From Streptomyces cavernae (GTDB taxonomy: Bacteria; Actinomycetota; Actinomycetes; Streptomycetales; Streptomycetaceae), in the NCBI RefSeq assembly GCF_004023625.1, contig NZ_ML137709.1, forward strand, positions 1-56,980: DNA of 56,980 bases, read 5' to 3'. The notes beneath the pieces are model-generated. The model was not told the origin of the DNA, did no database searches, and worked only from the letters and a program-made list of their open reading frames with translations. The position numbers and the translations under genes are program-made. Shown one piece after another: positions 27,581 through 41,735 of this stretch (positions are counted from its first letter, which is position 1; every line of letters begins with the position of its first letter).

Positions 27581-27779
27581 ACGAGGCCGTTCAGGCCGAC
27601 AGCGGGGTTCAGGGGCGGCAGCCCCGGTTACGGGACGGGTAGGGGCGGAGGGGGCGATAAAACCCTCCCCTGCCACCCGCCACCGGCCACTTCCCTCGTG
27701 GGGACGGGACCGGAGGCCACGAGGCAGCGGGTGGGGGCGGGGCTTGCGAAAAGACCACAACGCCCGCCCCGCCTTCGGC

Positions 27780-28697
27780 TCAGGGACCCTCGTCCCGCAG
27801 CTCCGTCACCCGTTCCAGCAGGATCGCCTCCCAGGCGCGGCCGAGCTGTTCCTGGAGGAGGGGGAGCGAGCCGCCGTCGCCCCGGAGGCACGCGGCCAGG
27901 CGGAGCAGAGCGTCGCATCGCGCCAGCCAGAGCCCCCGCAGGCAGGGCCGCGCCCCGTATCCGGCCAGGGTCGCGGCACGCACCGCCGCGGGCGCGCCCA
28001 CGGAGACCGCGAGCCCGGCGATGTCCTCGGCGGGATCGCCGACGACGGCGCTCGACCAGTCGAGGACACCCCGCACCCGCCCGTCCGGACTCACCAGCAG
28101 GTGCTCGCCCCGAAGACCGTGATGGACCAGTACCGCACCGCCCGGCTGCGCGGCGAGCTGCCGGGCGGCGGGAGCGGTGAACTGGGCGAGCCGCGCGGCG
28201 TCGAACTCGTCGCTCTCCTCGAGCGGTTCCGCGGCCCGCAGGGCGGCGGTCCGCAGCGACTCCAGGTTGCGCGGCGCGGCCCGCGGCACCCCCAGCAGCT
28301 CGGCCTGCCGCAGGGTCACCTCGCGCAGCCCGGTCAGCAGGCCCGCCAGATCGGCCTCGCCGACCGCGGAGACGTCCTGCTCCTCGGCGCACACCCCGGG
28401 CAGCCGGGTGTCGAGCGTGTAGACGAGCCCCGGCGCCCACTCGCCGCTGGCGATGCTCACCGGGACGGCGAGCCCGACGTGCGGACGCACCAGATCGCGC
28501 AGTCGCAGCTCGCGCCGCCGGCGTACGGAGGCCTCCCGGTCGGGGGCGAGCCGCAGCACATGGCGGGTGCCGATCCACCAGGAGGAGTGCTCGCCGCACT
28601 CCGTGACGGGCCGCACGTCCGGTCCGCTCTCCGGGAGGAGCGAGCGGATCAGCCGCCGTACGGTCTCGGCCGTCGGGGGTGTCGCTGCCTGGGTCAT
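27780..28697 (-). CDS. Phosphotransferase-fold protein with altered catalytic motif
   Basis: A 305-residue protein of the aminoglycoside phosphotransferase superfamily. It keeps the overall lobes (WWIGTRHVLRLAPD with RRRELRLRDLV, and DWSSAVVGDPAEDIAGL for the metal-binding Asp). The Brenner motif, normally HGDxxxxN, reads HHGLRGEHLLV: the catalytic Asp is Leu and the metal-binding Asn is His. It may be a pseudokinase or use a different chemistry. The ATG at 28697 is the only sensible start. It is followed 46 bp upstream by the M24 gene on the same strand. Confidence 0.75.
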   Translation of the reverse strand: MTQAATPPTAETVRRLIRSLLPESGPDVRPVTECGEHSSWWIGTRHVLRLAPDREASVRRRRELRLRDLVRPHVGLAVPVSIASGEWAPGLVYTLDTRLPGVCAEEQDVSAVGEADLAGLLTGLREVTLRQAELLGVPRAAPRNLESLRTAALRAAEPLEESDEFDAARLAQFTAPAARQLAAQPGGAVLVHHGLRGEHLLVSPDGRVRGVLDWSSAVVGDPAEDIAGLAVSVGAPAAVRAATLAGYGARPCLRGLWLARCDALLRLAACLRGDGGSLPLLQEQLGRAWEAILLERVTELRDEGP

Positions 28698-28743
28698 GGT
28701 CGCGCCGTTGTCGTTCGGGGGCGGTTCGGGTCGGTTTCCGGGT

Positions 28744-29871
28744 TCAGTGCACGATCGCCAGCTCCCTCGGGGTGTCGTTGAGACTGCGCATGCCCTCCTC
28801 CGTCACGGTCACGATGTCCTCGATGCGGACGCCGAACCTGCCGGGCAGGTAGATGCCGGGTTCCACGGAGAAGCACATGCCGGGCACCAGCGTTCGGTCC
28901 TCGCCGTCGACCATGTACGGCGGCTCGTGCGTGGTGACCCCGATGCCGTGGCCCGTGCGGTGGATGAAGTACTCGCCGTACCCGGCGTCGGTGATGTACT
29001 CGCGGGCCACCCGGTCGACGTCCTGGCAGGCGATGCCGGGCCGGACGGCCGCGCAGGCGGCCTGCTGTGCGGCGCGTACGACGTCGTGGACGCGTTGCTC
29101 CTCGGCGGTGGGTTCGCCGACGTGCACCGTGCGGGAGGTGTCGGAGCCGTAGCCGTACTTCAGACCGCCGAAGTCGAGGACGACCATGTCGCCCTGCTCG
29201 ATGACGCGGTCGCCCGCCTCGTGGTGCGGGTTGGCACCGTTGGGTCCGGACCCGACGACGGTGAAGTCGACCTGGGAGTGACCGAAGTGTCGCAGCAGCT
29301 CCGCGAGGTCGGCGGCGATGTCGGTCTCCCGGCGGCCGGCGAAGGGCACCTTCCGGATCTCCTCGTACGCCGCGTCCGCCGCCGCGCCCGCCGCCGCCAG
29401 GCGTTCCAGCTCGGCGGCGTCCTTGACGGCGCGCAGCATGGGGAGGGACTCGGTGAGGGAGGTGTACCGGATGCCGGGGAGCCGCTTCGTCAGTCCCAGC
29501 AGGTGCATGGCCCAGGCGTTGTCGCTGATGCCGTAGCGGCCTCCCGCGCCGAGCAGCGGGGCGGCCGTCTCATAGGGGTCGTTGCCGTCGCTCCAGTCGC
29601 GCAGGGTCAGGACGGGCGCCGCCGCGGCCTCGGCAGCGTCCGGGGCCTCCAGGGCGGGCACCACCAGCACGGGGTCGGGGTCCTCGCCGGCCCGGAGCAC
29701 GAGCAGGGTGAGCCGCTCGGTCGGGACGGGCCGGTAGCCGGTCAGCCACACCAGATCGGGTCCCGGCGCGATCAGTAGGCCGTCGAGCCCGGCGTCCGCG
29801 GCTGCCTCCGCGGCGCGCCGCATACGCGTCGCGTGGTCGTCGGCGGTGAAGGGCGCGGGCGAGCCGGTCAT
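28744..29871 (-). CDS. M24-family aminopeptidase P/Xaa-Pro dipeptidase
   Basis: A 375-residue metallopeptidase that cleaves X-Pro bonds. It has a creatinase-like N-domain (DGLLIAPGPDLVWLTGYRP) and the pita-bread C-domain with all five metal ligands: VVLDFGG and GSDTSRTVHVG (two Asp), HRTGHGIGVTTHE (His), SVEPGIY (Glu) and GVRIEDIV (Glu). ATG 29871 follows ACGGAGG by six bases. It is upstream of the phosphotransferase-fold gene, with which it may be co-transcribed. Confidence 0.9.
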   Translation of the reverse strand: MTGSPAPFTADDHATRMRRAAEAAADAGLDGLLIAPGPDLVWLTGYRPVPTERLTLLVLRAGEDPDPVLVVPALEAPDAAEAAAAPVLTLRDWSDGNDPYETAAPLLGAGGRYGISDNAWAMHLLGLTKRLPGIRYTSLTESLPMLRAVKDAAELERLAAAGAAADAAYEEIRKVPFAGRRETDIAADLAELLRHFGHSQVDFTVVGSGPNGANPHHEAGDRVIEQGDMVVLDFGGLKYGYGSDTSRTVHVGEPTAEEQRVHDVVRAAQQAACAAVRPGIACQDVDRVAREYITDAGYGEYFIHRTGHGIGVTTHEPPYMVDGEDRTLVPGMCFSVEPGIYLPGRFGVRIEDIVTVTEEGMRSLNDTPRELAIVH

Positions 29872-30405
29872 CCATGCCTCCGTACGTCCTCGGGTTCCAC
29901 CGGGTTTCCCCAGGCGGCTACGGGCAGCATCCTGCCCTTCCACGGGGGCGGACGCGAGCCGATTGCGGGCCTGAGTACGACCGACACCCAGGGAGGGAGT
30001 GGCCTCACGGTGCGTCCAGCAGCCGCCGGGCCGGCACACAGCCGCCGCTAATCCGGAGCGCCACGGCATACACCAGTTCGATGCGGTACACCGGGCGGGG
30101 CATGACCAGGAGAACGGCCACCGCCCGGGTCACGCCCGCGGCGGCCGTTCGGGCAGCAGGGTGAGGCGGGGCGGCGACGGGCAGGGCCACCATGGCATCC
30201 GGACCGGGCGGTCGCCGCCAGGACGACCCGTGACCGGCTCGTCCTGGACGCCCGCTGGATCCCCGCACGGGACGCGGCATACGGCGGCGGCTTCGACGCC
30301 GTATGGGTGGTGCCGGGCAGCCGGCCCGTACACCTTTGGGGGCTGGTGCCGCCGTTCGTCTGGGTCCTGGCGCGGGCCGCGGTCACGCGCGCGGCGTGAT
30401 CGTCC
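29872..30405. other. Intergenic region between M24 peptidase and geosmin synthase
   Basis: A 534-bp gap. The part 30230-30399 on the plus strand reads as plausible protein (LVLDARWIPARDAA, then FDAVWVVPGSRPVHLWG, ending VTRAA and TGA), but no start codon with a ribosome-binding site was found upstream in that frame. It could be a gene fragment or a chance frame. The rest holds the M24 promoter and nothing recognised. Confidence 0.3.
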
Positions 30406-32712
<2,307 letters not shown>

Positions 32713-32836
32713 TCACACCATCGCGTGAACAGCCCACTGTGCCTGCCGCGGACCACCCGATGGTGTGGCAGGACGTGCGGATCGGCTGACGGGGGCGGGT
32801 CAGCCAGTGCCCCGTCCGGGAGGACCGGGGCAGAGT

Positions 32837-32978
32837 CACTCCGTGCGAGGGGTCACCCGGGTCGGCCGGCCACCCGGATGGGAGGGCCACCCGGGTCGGG
32901 GGGCCACCCGGGTCAGGAGGGCGACGCCAGGAGGGCGCCCCAGGTCGGGGGATCACCCAGGTCAGTGGATCACCCGGT
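32837..32978. repeat. 17-bp repeats reaching the mdlC-like stop codon
   Basis: CACCCGG recurs at 32854, 32871, 32888, 32905 and 32971 (with diverged copies at 32837 and 32954), in units like GGCCACCCGGGTCGGGG, at 17-bp steps. The last unit spans the stop of the next gene (32970-32972). The other part of the 308-bp gap is the geoA promoter region. Confidence 0.75.
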
Positions 32979-34574
32979 GCGAGGGACATACAGGGCGTCC
33001 TCGGTGCCGGTGACGCGCAGGTGCAGCAGGTACGGTCCGTCGTCGTCGCCGCGCTCCAGGGCCTGGTCCAGGGCGGTGGGCAGTTCCTCCGGCCGTTCGG
33101 CGCGGTCGCCCGGACAGCCGAGGGACCGCGCGAGCGCGGCGAAGTCGATGCCGCCGAGGTCGGTGCCGGGCACGGAGGCGATCCCGATCCGCCGGCCGAG
33201 GGCGCTGACGGCCGCGTAGCCGCCGTTGTCGAGCAGGACGTAGGTGACAGGCACCCGGTGCTGGGCGGCGGTCCACAGGGCCTGCACGGAGTAGAGCGCC
33301 GATCCGTCGCCGATGACGCACACCACCCGGCGCCGGTCGGCCAGCGCACGGCCGACGGCGAGCGGTAGGCCCCAGCCGAGGGCGCCGCTGCCGGTGGTGA
33401 GGAAGCCTCCGGCACCGTCGACCCGCACGCGCGCGTGGAGCGCGTCGCGGTGGCTGGGTGCCTCCTCGACGAGGACCCGGTCGTGCGGCAACCGGTCCCT
33501 CAGCAGGTCGAGGACGTGTTCCCCGGTGAGGTCGGGCGCGGCGGGCACGGGGTCGGGCACACGGCGGGGCGGGGGCGGTTCGCGGCCGGAGTCGGCAACC
33601 AGGGCGACGAGCCCGCCGACGGCCGGCTTCAGCGTGGTGACGATGCTGGTGCCGGTGGGCAGCCAGGCCGCCTGTCCGGGGTCGCAGTCGAGGTGGAACA
33701 GCTCGGTGCCCGGGTTCAGCGGCGGGTGGTCGGTGTGCACGTGGTAGGTGAAAAGCGGTGCGCCCAGCGCGACGACCACGTCGTAGGGCTCCAGCGCGGC
33801 CGCCAGCAGGTCCGCCACCGGAGGCAGGAAGCCCTGGAAGAGCGGGTGCGACTCGGGGAATCCGGAGCCTCCCGACATGGGACTGATCCATACGGCGGCC
33901 CTGGTTCGCTCGGCCAGCTCGCGCACTTCGGGGAGGGCGTCCTCGTCGTCGACTCCGGGGCCGACCACCAGGGCGGGCCGTTCGGCGGCGTCCAGGCGTG
34001 CGGCGAGGGCACCCAGCGCGGCGGGGTCCGCGGTGAACGCGCCGTGCACGGCGCGCGGTTCGACGGGGTCGGCGGGCTGGTCCCAGTCGTCCTCGGGGAT
34101 CGAGACGAAGACCGGGCCGCGCGGGTGTGCCATGGCGATGCGGTGTGCCTCGGCGAGGACCGCCGGGACGTCGGCCGCTCGTTCCGGCTGGCGGCTGAAC
34201 TTCACGTACGGGCGCGGGAACTCGGCGGGTTCGTCGGCGCCCAGGAAGGGGCGCAGCCGGAGCAGCGCGCGGGACTGTTGTCCCGCGACGACGACGAGGG
34301 GCACCCGGTCGCGGAACGCGTTGAACACGGCCCCGAGGGCGTGGCCGACCCCGCCGGCGGAGTGCAGGATCACCAGTGCGGCGCGGCGCGTGCCGACCGC
34401 GTGGCCGGCGGCCATGGCCACGGCGGTGGACTCCTGCAGTCCGAGGACATAGCGGAAGTCGTCGGGCCAGTCACGGAACATGCGCAGTTCCGTGGATCCC
34501 GGATTGCCGAACACCGTGGTCATGCCGGTGTCCCGGCACAGCCGGACGACGGCGTCCCGAACGGTACCGGTCAT
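32970..34574 (-). CDS. mdlC: ThDP-dependent decarboxylase, benzoylformate decarboxylase-like
   Basis: A 534-residue thiamine diphosphate enzyme. The cofactor Glu is E48 (YVLGLQESTAVAMA) and the GDG...N metal motif is VIGDGSALYSVQALW to YVLLDN. The residues that distinguish benzoylformate decarboxylase are present: S27 (NPGSTEL), H71 (LHSAGG) and a His in FTYHVHTD corresponding to H281. A role in aromatic 2-oxo acid (mandelate-type) breakdown is therefore likely. The ATG 34574 matches the family start; the long upstream frame is repeat DNA. It is divergent from a hydrolase and a P450. Confidence 0.85.
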   Translation of the reverse strand: MTGTVRDAVVRLCRDTGMTTVFGNPGSTELRMFRDWPDDFRYVLGLQESTAVAMAAGHAVGTRRAALVILHSAGGVGHALGAVFNAFRDRVPLVVVAGQQSRALLRLRPFLGADEPAEFPRPYVKFSRQPERAADVPAVLAEAHRIAMAHPRGPVFVSIPEDDWDQPADPVEPRAVHGAFTADPAALGALAARLDAAERPALVVGPGVDDEDALPEVRELAERTRAAVWISPMSGGSGFPESHPLFQGFLPPVADLLAAALEPYDVVVALGAPLFTYHVHTDHPPLNPGTELFHLDCDPGQAAWLPTGTSIVTTLKPAVGGLVALVADSGREPPPPRRVPDPVPAAPDLTGEHVLDLLRDRLPHDRVLVEEAPSHRDALHARVRVDGAGGFLTTGSGALGWGLPLAVGRALADRRRVVCVIGDGSALYSVQALWTAAQHRVPVTYVLLDNGGYAAVSALGRRIGIASVPGTDLGGIDFAALARSLGCPGDRAERPEELPTALDQALERGDDDGPYLLHLRVTGTEDALYVPRTG

Positions 34575-34608
34575 CGGTCGCCTCCCCACGCCCCGGCCCC
34601 GCCCGGGC

Positions 34609-34743
34609 CACCCCCGTCTGCACGCCCGTGCGCATGACACCCGCCTGCACGCCCCGGCACACGACACCCGCCTGCATGCCCGGGTGCACGGCGCCCGCCT
34701 GCGAACCCGGGCATACGGCACCCGCCTTCGCGCCCCGTCATTC
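34609..34743. repeat. 27-bp tandem repeat upstream of mdlC
   Basis: GACACCCGCCTGCA-type units start at 34636, 34663, 34690 and 34717, exactly 27 bp apart, with a diverged copy before them. The period is nine codons (TRLHAPAHD in one frame), but no start or ribosome-binding site supports translation. The remainder of the 401-bp divergent gap carries the promoters of mdlC and the hydrolase. Confidence 0.8.
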
Positions 34744-34975
34744 GGCGCCTCCTCCCGGTCCGGTCGTACGGCTCATCACGGCGCCTCCTCGGCGGTCGGT
34801 CCCATCCGCTGGTCCGCTTTCGGCGTCCGGATGCCGAGCCTTTACCCCGCGGCCCCGGGCGACACAACCGCATCCCCGGACCGTGGCCGGATCACGGTGC
34901 CGCCGGGCGGTGGGAGTCGGGCGGTGGGCGTGGCACTCTTGCCCCGTAAGCCGGTTAAGGCCACCGTGGTGCGAC

Positions 34976-35746
34976 ATGACCCCTTTCGTACTGCCTCATG
35001 AACTGCACGGCGACGGGCCGCACAAGGTGCTCGCCGTGCACGGCTGGTTCGCGGACCGGTCGGCGTACGCGCCGGTGCTCGCCGACCTGGACCGCGCGTC
35101 GTTCCAGTACGCCCTGGTCGACCTGCGCGGCTACGGCGCGGCGGAGGACACCGCAGGCGACTTCACCACCGCCGAGGCGGCGGCGGACCTCGTCGAGCTG
35201 GCGGACCGGCTCGGCTGGGAGCGCTTCTCGGTGGTCGGGCACTCGATGGGCGCCGCCGTGGGGCAGCGGCTGCTGACGACGGGTCGGGTGCGCAGACTGG
35301 CCGGAATCTCCCCCGTGCCCGCCTCCGGTTTCCCCATGCCCTCTCAGCAGTGGGAGCTGTTCGCCGAGGCGGAGCACCGGCCGGAGAACCGGCGCGCCGT
35401 CATCGACCTCACTTCGGGCGGCCGGCGCCCCGCGGCCTGGCTGGACCGGATGGTCGCCCGGTCGCTCGCGGTCACCGCTCCGAAGGCGTTCCGCGCCTGG
35501 CTCGACTCCTGGGCGGGCGAGGACTTCCACGCGGAGGTGGCGGGCTCCCGGGTGCCCGCACTCGCCGTGACCGGCGCCCTGGACCCCGCCGTTACGGCCG
35601 AGTTGCTGCGCGGGACCTGGCTGCGCTGGTACCCGCAGGGCCACCTGGTGGAGCTGTCCGCGGCGGGTCACTACTCGATGGACGAGACTCCGCTCGAGCT
35701 GATCCGGGTCGTCGAGGACTTCCTGCGGGAGGACGACGCGGCGTGA
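34976..35746 (+). CDS. Alpha/beta hydrolase
   Basis: A 256-residue alpha/beta-hydrolase. It shows VLAVHGWFADRSAY (oxyanion HG), the nucleophile elbow GHSMGAAVG, an acidic residue in AVTGALDPAV and the catalytic His in LSAAGHYSMDETP. The cap is short. The substrate is unknown; C-C hydrolases and esterases share this pattern. ATG 34976 is used. Its TGA overlaps the GTG of the P450 (GTGA), so the two are translationally coupled. Confidence 0.85.
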   Translation: MTPFVLPHELHGDGPHKVLAVHGWFADRSAYAPVLADLDRASFQYALVDLRGYGAAEDTAGDFTTAEAAADLVELADRLGWERFSVVGHSMGAAVGQRLLTTGRVRRLAGISPVPASGFPMPSQQWELFAEAEHRPENRRAVIDLTSGGRRPAAWLDRMVARSLAVTAPKAFRAWLDSWAGEDFHAEVAGSRVPALAVTGALDPAVTAELLRGTWLRWYPQGHLVELSAAGHYSMDETPLELIRVVEDFLREDDAA

Positions 35747-37080
35747 GCTCCGCCGAGCCGCATGTGCGCGGGACCGGGGCCGGTGGGGCGGGGGCCGGTG
35801 CCCCGGTCCCGGACGTCTTCGACCCGCGCGGGTATGCGCGGGGCGTGCCGTACGAGGCGTACCGCGTCCTGCGCGACCACCACCCCGTGGCCTGGCAGGA
35901 CGAACCCGAGGTGCTCGGCTGGCCGGCGGGTCCGGGCTTCTGGGCGGTCACCCGGCACGCCGACGTCGTACGCGTCCTCAAGGACCCGGCGACGTACTCC
36001 TCGCACCTCGGCGCGACCCAGATCCGCGATCCCGACCCCGGTGACCTGCCGTTCATCCGGCGCATGATGCTCAACCAGGACCCGCCGGACCACGGCCGGC
36101 TGCGCCGTCTCGTCAGCCGGGCCTTCACCCCGCGCCGCACCCGGCGTTTCGAGGCGGTCGTACGGGAGCGGGCCCGGGGCCTGCTGCGCCGGGCCCTGGA
36201 GAGCAGGGTGGACGGCATCTGCGACGTGGTCGCCACCGTCACCGACGACTACGCGCTGCTCAACCTCGCCGATCTGCTGGGCGTACCGGAGAGCGACCGC
36301 GGGCTGCTGCTGCACTGGACGCAGCGCGTCATCGGCTACCAGGACCCGGACGAGGCGGGCCCGCGGGTGAGCGATGCCGCGGGCAGGCCGGTCGATCCGC
36401 GTTCGCCGGCGATGCTGGCGGACATGTTCGCGTACGCGCGCAACCTGGCCGGGCACAAGCGGCGGCAGCCCGGAGACGACATCATGACCACGCTCGCGAC
36501 CGACCCCGAACTGTCCGGCGGTGAACTGGAGATGTTCTTCTTCCTGCTCACGGTCGCGGGCAACGACACCGTCCGCAGCGCGGCGCCGGGCGGTCTGCTG
36601 GCCCTCGCGGAGCGCCCCGGGACATATCTGAGGCTGCGCTCCGGTGACGCTCAGCTCCCCTTGGCGGTCGAGGAGTTGCTGCGCTGGCACCCACCCGTGC
36701 TCAGCTTCCGCCGTACGGCGGTCCGCGACACACGGCTGGCGGGCCGTGACATCGCCGCCGGGGAGAAGGTGGTGGTGTTCCACGCCGCCGCCAACCGGGA
36801 CGAACGAGCCTTCCCCGACCCGGACCGCCTGGACCCCGACCGCACCCCCAATCCCCATGTCTCCTTCGGCGACGGCCCGCACGTCTGTCTGGGCGCGCAT
36901 TTCGCACGGCTGCAACTGCGCGTGCTGTACGAGGAGACGCTGCGCGCCCTGCCCGGACCGCCGCGGCCGGCCGGTCCTCCGCGCCGTCTCGTCTCCAACT
37001 TCATCAACGGGCTGAAGTCGCTGCCGCTGCGTCTGGGAGTGAGCAGCGCGACACCTGGCGGGCTGAACGCTCGCCCGTGA
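35743..37080 (+). CDS. Cytochrome P450
   Basis: A 445-residue soluble bacterial P450. The I-helix is FLLTVAGNDTVRSA (AGNDT in place of AGHET), the K-helix ExxR is VEELLRW and the heme loop is SFGDGPHVCLGAHFA. The NDT variant, the FxxRTAxRDT stretch and the PNPHVSFG heme approach are reminiscent of the CYP124/125/142 and CYP111 group that oxidises methyl-branched or terpenoid chains, but the substrate is open. The start GTG 35743 overlaps the hydrolase stop. No ferredoxin gene is nearby. Confidence 0.88.
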   Translation: MSSAEPHVRGTGAGGAGAGAPVPDVFDPRGYARGVPYEAYRVLRDHHPVAWQDEPEVLGWPAGPGFWAVTRHADVVRVLKDPATYSSHLGATQIRDPDPGDLPFIRRMMLNQDPPDHGRLRRLVSRAFTPRRTRRFEAVVRERARGLLRRALESRVDGICDVVATVTDDYALLNLADLLGVPESDRGLLLHWTQRVIGYQDPDEAGPRVSDAAGRPVDPRSPAMLADMFAYARNLAGHKRRQPGDDIMTTLATDPELSGGELEMFFFLLTVAGNDTVRSAAPGGLLALAERPGTYLRLRSGDAQLPLAVEELLRWHPPVLSFRRTAVRDTRLAGRDIAAGEKVVVFHAAANRDERAFPDPDRLDPDRTPNPHVSFGDGPHVCLGAHFARLQLRVLYEETLRALPGPPRPAGPPRRLVSNFINGLKSLPLRLGVSSATPGGLNARP

Positions 37081-37135
37081 ATCTCCGTACTGGACGGGAC
37101 AACCGGCCCGTACCACCTCACGGAGATCGCACCCG

Positions 37136-38071
37136 ATGACCGCTCACCGCACCGTCACCGCGGCCGCTCTGGTCGGAGCGGCCTCCGTCATGTTCCTGGC
37201 CGCGCCCGCCCAGGCGCACGGGGCACCGACGGATCCGATCAGCCGGGTGTTCGCCTGTTCCGAGGACGGCGGGGCGGACGCCCGCTCGGCGGCCTGCCAG
37301 GCGGCCGTGGCCGCCAACGGGGGTGCGATCGGGGCGTGGGACAACCTGCGGGTCGCCGGTGTGAACGGCCAGGACCGGCAGACCATCCCCGACGGGAAGC
37401 TGTGCAGCGGAGGGATCGACGTCTACAAGGGGCTGGACGTGGCGCGCGCCGACTGGCCCTCGACCGAGCTGAAGCCGGGGTCGGAGCTGACGCTGACCTA
37501 CGCGTCGACCATTCCGCACAGCGGCACGTTCAAGGTGTTCCTCACCAAGGAGGGCTACGACCCCACCAAGCCGCTGAACTGGTCGGACCTGCCGGAGAAG
37601 CCGTTCGCGACGGCCACCGACCCGAAGCTCGTGGACGGCGTGTACCGCTTCAAGGTGAAGCTGCCCGCGGACCGGACGGGCCGTCAGATGCTCTACACCA
37701 TCTGGCAGAACACCAGCACGGTGGACACCTACTACTCCTGCTCCGACGTCGTCTTCCCGACCGCCGACAAGGGAGAGCGGGCGGACGACGGCGGGTCCTC
37801 GAACGAGGGTGGTTCGGCGGACGCGGGCGGGAGCGGCGCCACGACCGGTGCCTCCGCCCCTACGGAGTCCGGGAACGCCGGGGCCGCGGACGCCGGTTCC
37901 GCGGGCGCACCCACCCCCAACCCCACCGGTGCCCAGACAGTGACCAGCAGCCCCGTGGCCACCGCCGACGGTGATGACACCGTCGGCATGGCACTTCCCC
38001 TGTTCGCGGGTGGGCTCGTCGCCTTTCTGGTCACCGCCGGTGTCGCCGTCGGCCTTCGTCGCCGTCGCTGA
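37136..38071 (+). CDS. AA10 lytic polysaccharide monooxygenase, membrane-anchored
   Basis: A 311-residue copper enzyme that oxidatively cleaves chitin or cellulose. The signal peptide ends at APAQA, making His28 the first mature residue; with His128 (STIPHSGTF) it forms the copper histidine brace. The catalytic domain ends near residue 215, followed by a Gly/Ser/Ala-rich linker and a C-terminal helix (about 285-305) with an Arg tail. The enzyme is therefore tethered to the cell instead of released or carrying a binding module. The ATG 37136 is preceded by CACGGAGATC. Confidence 0.9.
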   Translation: MTAHRTVTAAALVGAASVMFLAAPAQAHGAPTDPISRVFACSEDGGADARSAACQAAVAANGGAIGAWDNLRVAGVNGQDRQTIPDGKLCSGGIDVYKGLDVARADWPSTELKPGSELTLTYASTIPHSGTFKVFLTKEGYDPTKPLNWSDLPEKPFATATDPKLVDGVYRFKVKLPADRTGRQMLYTIWQNTSTVDTYYSCSDVVFPTADKGERADDGGSSNEGGSADAGGSGATTGASAPTESGNAGAADAGSAGAPTPNPTGAQTVTSSPVATADGDDTVGMALPLFAGGLVAFLVTAGVAVGLRRRR

Positions 38072-38088
38072 CACCGGGATCCGGAAAG

Positions 38089-38122
38089 GGGCCGGCCGGT
38101 GCTCCCCCACACCGGCCGGCCC
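38089..38122. terminator. Terminator after the LPMO gene
   Basis: A 13-bp stem, GGGCCGGCCGGTG / CACCGGCCGGCCC, with an 8-base loop, 18 bp after the stop. Confidence 0.85.
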
Positions 38123-38183
38123 GACCCGGTCCTGATCCACCGCTCAGAACCTCAGAGCTCGCAACGCGGACCGCAGGCCTGGA

Positions 38184-38275
38184 ATCTCAGGCCTGCGGTC
38201 TCATGCCCGGGATCTCATGCCTGGGATCTCAGTCCTGCGATCTCAGGCCTGGAATGTCAGGCCTGCGGCCTCCGC
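38184..38275. repeat. 14-bp tandem repeat (six copies)
   Basis: ATCTCAGGCCTGCG-type units begin at 38184, 38198, 38212, 38226, 38240 and 38254, exactly 14 bp apart. They lie between the LPMO terminator and the stop of the subtilase gene. They may be part of the subtilase terminator region or a plain minisatellite. Confidence 0.85.
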
Positions 38276-38277
38276 CC

Positions 38278-40104
<1,827 letters not shown>

Positions 40105-40360
40105 GAGCTTGCCTTTCGTGGCCGACTCCACGCGGGAGCACGGTGATTCGCTTCGTCGTCGAAGCGGCGGGGGGTCACTCGAAGTAGAGGCGCGGCGGCC
40201 GGCCATGCGCGAGCTGCCCTTGAAGGGGTTACCTGTGGGTCAGCTGTGGTTGAAAACCATAAGCAAGGCCCAGGTCATAGGGATACAGGGAAAACCCTCG
40301 ATTACCGCGAAGCGAGGGGTGCGGGCGCGCGCGGGGGCACAGCCCGCCGCATACAGAACG

Positions 40361-40395
40361 CGGGCCGGACGGGAGGGGAGCTCCCGTCCGGCCCG
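40361..40395 (-). terminator. Terminator of the secreted protein gene
   Basis: A 15-bp perfect stem, CGGGCCGGACGGGAG / CTCCCGTCCGGCCCG, with a 5-base loop. It follows the stop at 40467 on the minus strand and insulates the subtilase. The rest of the 362-bp gap holds the subtilase promoter; no gene was seen. Confidence 0.88.
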
Positions 40396-40466
40396 CGGGC
40401 TTCAGAGAACGGGCCGGGCGCCGCGTGCCCGGCGGCCCGGCCCGTCGTCGTACGCCGGCCGGTGCG

Positions 40467-41448
<982 letters not shown>

Positions 41449-41564
41449 GGCACCGTGCGGAAGTTGGTCGTGCGGGACGATGTCCGGAGGGTGTACCGGG
41501 AGAATTCGCCGGCCCGGGTCGGGCACGGCCTTCACAAAAACAACATCCTTTTCGCACAAGTTAC

Positions 41565-41594
41565 TTGACCGTCAAATGTAACCGGGGGTAACTT
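41565..41594 (+). promoter_or_regulatory. Promoter for the DUF6230 gene
   Basis: TTGACC (41565-41570) and TAACTT (41589-41594) have an 18-base spacer, giving a start near 41601 and a leader of about 135 bases. GTAAC occurs twice around the -10 region. Confidence 0.45.
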
Positions 41595-41735
41595 CCTGGT
41601 CGGCCGCTGCGACGTGCCGAGAAAGCCCTTGCGCCCGCCGGGAGACTCAAGGATGTGTGCCTCGCAGCACTGTCCGCGCCAGGACACCGCGCCACTCAAG
41701 CCCTACCTGCATTGATCTATGCCATGGGAGCAACG

